Source: Desulfomicrobium sp. (GTDB lineage: Bacteria > Desulfobacterota > Desulfovibrionia > Desulfovibrionales > Desulfomicrobiaceae). Taken from it: a stretch of DNA of 7,238 nt. This document shows, piece by piece, positions 5,617-7,238 of the stretch. Each line of letters begins with the position of its first letter. Positions within the stretch are counted from its first letter, which is position 1. The stretch covers positions 1-7,238 of the forward strand of contig DPKT01000269.1 in NCBI GenBank assembly GCA_003542385.1, read 5' to 3'. The position numbers and the translations under genes were made by a program. Under the pieces are notes generated by a model. It did not search any database, was not told the DNA's origin, and saw only the letters and a program-made list of their open reading frames with translations.

Positions 5617-6906
5617 TTACAACGTTTCCGCGTAGATTTCCATAACGTGTTTGACTGCGATCTTGTCGCCATGCTGGGACAGCATGTCGGAGATCTGCAT
5701 CATGCACGCGGGGCAGCCCGTGGCCACGACCTGGGCGCCGGACGCGACGATGTTGTCGCGCTTGATCTTGCCGATGTCCTTGGACAGCCCGTAGTGCTGC
5801 AGGTTGAAGCTGCCGCCGCAACCGCAGCAGCGGTCGGCCTCGGGCATCTCCACGAACTCCACCTTGGGGTTGCTCTTGAGGAGCGCGCGGGGCTGCTCGA
5901 AGACCTTCATGGACTTCTTGAGGTGGCACGGGTCGTGGTACGTGACCTTGGTCCCGTGTCCCTGCACCGGCGCGGCGACCTTGAGCACGTCGACCATGAA
6001 CTTGTTCACGTCCATGGTCTTGGCCGCCAGGGCCGCGATGCGCTCCTGCATGCTCTCGGTCTTGTCGCCGGACATCATGGGCCACAGCTCATGGATGGTG
6101 GCCGTGCAGGTGGCGCAGGCCGTGAGCAGGTAGTCGAAGTTCTCCTTCTCGAAGATCTCGAGGTTGCACTTCACGAGCTTGTCGAAGGACTCCTTGTCGC
6201 CCGAGGCCAGGGCCGGGATGCCGCAGCAGGCCTGGCCGGCGGGCATGTAGATGCCCAGTTCGTGGTGCCGCAGGGCCTTCAGGACGGCCTGGCCGACCTG
6301 CGGGTAGATCTTGTCGATGACGCAGCCGGGGAAGAAGGCCACGCGGTAGCCGCCCTTTCCGGGGCGGGTGTTCAGGGCCGGCTCCAGCTTGCGCAGGGGC
6401 TTCTTGGCCAGGGGCATGAAGTGCCGCTCGCCGATGACCGGCGCGTTGATGCGCGAGCAGGACGAACCGATGACCTCGTTGGCCGTCTTGGTGAACACGC
6501 CCTGGAACTTGGAGGCCACGTCCAGCACGGAGTTGAAGAGCGCCGGCTTGGTCAGCAGGCCCTGGAAGATGGCCTTCTTGGTGGCCGAAAGCCCCATGTA
6601 CGTGTTCACGATGACGCGGGCCTTGAAGAAGATGTCGAGCACCTTCACGCCGCTGGGGCAGTTGGCCGCGCAGGAGCCGCAGAGCAGGCACTTGTTGAGC
6701 TTGTCCTGCACGCCCTCGGCGTCCGCGATCATCTCGTGGGACAGGTTTTCCAGAAGCGCGATCTTGCCGCGGGCGACGTCGCCCTCCTTCATGGTTTCGG
6801 AGAATACCGGGCAGACCGCCTGACACATGCCGCACTTCATGCACGCGACCATCTGGTCGTCGAGCTCGTGCAGCATCTTGGCTAGCTGATGAAGATCTTC
6901 GTGCAT
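5617..6906 (-). CDS. glcF: GlcF-like iron-sulfur subunit of a 2-hydroxyacid (probably lactate) dehydrogenase
   Basis: A 429-residue protein with the GlcF layout. Two [4Fe-4S] ferredoxin motifs come first: Cys22-x2-Cys25-x2-Cys28-x3-Cys32-Pro and Cys73-x2-Cys76-x2-Cys79-x3-Cys83-Pro. Two cysteine-rich CCG domains follow: Cys195, Cys227-Cys228-Gly, Cys264-x2-Cys267; and Cys327, Cys360-Cys361-Gly, Cys398-x2-Cys401. All expected cysteines are present. Such subunits take electrons from the FAD of a GlcD partner and pass them on, probably to the membrane quinone pool from the cytoplasmic face; no transmembrane segment is visible here. LldE/LutA-type proteins lack the N-terminal ferredoxin part, so this is the GlcF type. 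The start lies two bases after the glcD stop, and its GGAGG site (6913-6917) lies within the last glcD codons, which points to translational coupling. Lactate as substrate is inferred from the linked pta-ackA and the Desulfovibrio gene order; glycolate cannot be excluded from this subunit. Confidence 0.93.
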   Translation of the reverse strand: MHEDLHQLAKMLHELDDQMVACMKCGMCQAVCPVFSETMKEGDVARGKIALLENLSHEMIADAEGVQDKLNKCLLCGSCAANCPSGVKVLDIFFKARVIVNTYMGLSATKKAIFQGLLTKPALFNSVLDVASKFQGVFTKTANEVIGSSCSRINAPVIGERHFMPLAKKPLRKLEPALNTRPGKGGYRVAFFPGCVIDKIYPQVGQAVLKALRHHELGIYMPAGQACCGIPALASGDKESFDKLVKCNLEIFEKENFDYLLTACATCTATIHELWPMMSGDKTESMQERIAALAAKTMDVNKFMVDVLKVAAPVQGHGTKVTYHDPCHLKKSMKVFEQPRALLKSNPKVEFVEMPEADRCCGCGGSFNLQHYGLSKDIGKIKRDNIVASGAQVVATGCPACMMQISDMLSQHGDKIAVKHVMEIYAETL

Positions 6907-6908
6907 GA

Positions 6909-7238
6909 CTAGCCTCCGATGATCTTGCCGGGATTGAGCAGGTAGTTGGGGTCAACCGCCTTCTTCAGTCTGCGCGAGTAGATGATGGTCGCCTTGGAAG
7001 TCTCCTTCTCCAGCCACTTGGACTTGGCCGTGCCGATGCCGTGCTCGCCGGACAGGGTACCGCCCAGGGACAGGGCCACGTCGAAGATCTCGTCGACGGC
7101 CAGCTCCACGCGGTGGAACTCTTCCTTGTCGCGCTTGTCCGTCAGGATGGTCGGGTGCAGGTTGCCGTCGCCGGCGTGGCCGAAGGTGCCGATCTGCAGC
7201 TTGTACTTGGAGGCGATGTCGTTGATGGCCTTGATCAT
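6909..7238 (-). CDS. glcD: GlcD-like FAD-linked oxidase (probable D-lactate dehydrogenase), C-terminal part, cut by window edge
   Basis: Only the last 109 residues and the TAG stop (6911-6909) are in the window; the Met at the right edge is internal, and the FAD-binding PP-loop domain lies outside. What remains is the end of the FAD-linked oxidase C-terminal domain: GHAGDGNLHP at residues 20-29 of the fragment, SGEHGIGTAKSKWL near 63-76, and the closing PNYLLNPGKII. These are typical of GlcD, D-lactate dehydrogenase and related vanillyl-alcohol-oxidase-fold flavoproteins. The enzyme would oxidise a 2-hydroxyacid to the 2-oxoacid and pass electrons to the GlcF-like protein encoded two bases downstream. 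The window does not include the residues that would separate lactate from glycolate; the pathway context favours lactate, as for D. vulgaris DVU3027. Confidence 0.93.
   Translation of the reverse strand: MIKAINDIASKYKLQIGTFGHAGDGNLHPTILTDKRDKEEFHRVELAVDEIFDVALSLGGTLSGEHGIGTAKSKWLEKETSKATIIYSRRLKKAVDPNYLLNPGKIIGG

Noticed and set aside
5471..6085. 204-residue minus-strand open frame overlapping the end of glcF and the spacer
   Set aside because: Its first two-thirds is an out-of-frame reading of glcF and its tail is untranslated spacer. No ribosome site or family resemblance supports it.
5647..6885. 412-residue plus-strand open frame opposite glcF
   Set aside because: Composition is dominated by Leu, Gly, His, Val and Ala repeats with no recognisable domain; the opposite strand has all the Fe-S cysteine motifs.

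Overview
The window is GC-rich and all six supportable genes lie on the minus strand, so they read from right to left. The core is a lactate-to-acetate energy module: the end of a GlcD-type FAD-linked oxidase, a GlcF-type iron-sulfur protein, phosphate acetyltransferase (pta) and acetate kinase (ackA). This order matches the organic-acid-oxidation locus of Desulfovibrio vulgaris Hildenborough (DVU3027-DVU3030), so the likely source is a lactate-oxidising, sulfate-reducing Desulfovibrionales bacterium. That assignment is inferred from gene order and protein character, not from an rRNA or a database search.

Layout, in order of transcription. 7238-6909: C-terminus of the GlcD-like oxidase, cut by the window edge. 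6906-5617: GlcF-like iron-sulfur protein, two bases after glcD and probably translationally coupled to it. 5616-5403: a 214-base spacer with an AT-rich stretch, holding a candidate weak terminator, a weak candidate promoter and an inverted repeat. 5402-3300: full-length, three-domain Pta. 3289-2084: AckA, ten bases after pta. 2060-2021: a convincing intrinsic terminator that closes the pta-ackA unit. 1882-488: a membrane-anchored protein of the YdgA/DUF945 family. 364-1: N-terminus of an SbcD/YhaO-type metallophosphoesterase that runs off the left edge.

How the genes work together: the GlcD/GlcF pair would oxidise a 2-hydroxyacid (lactate in this context) to pyruvate and pass electrons through FAD and Fe-S clusters towards the membrane pool. 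Pyruvate becomes acetyl-CoA by an oxidoreductase not in this window. Pta converts acetyl-CoA to acetyl phosphate, and AckA makes ATP and acetate. The two genes beyond the terminator have no visible metabolic link to this pathway; in D. vulgaris I recall further lactate-utilisation genes at the equivalent place.

I see no RNA gene, mobile element, CRISPR array or clearly new system. The parts most worth a second look are the glcF-pta spacer, a P-loop in Pta that looks intact, and two substitutions in conserved AckA motifs.
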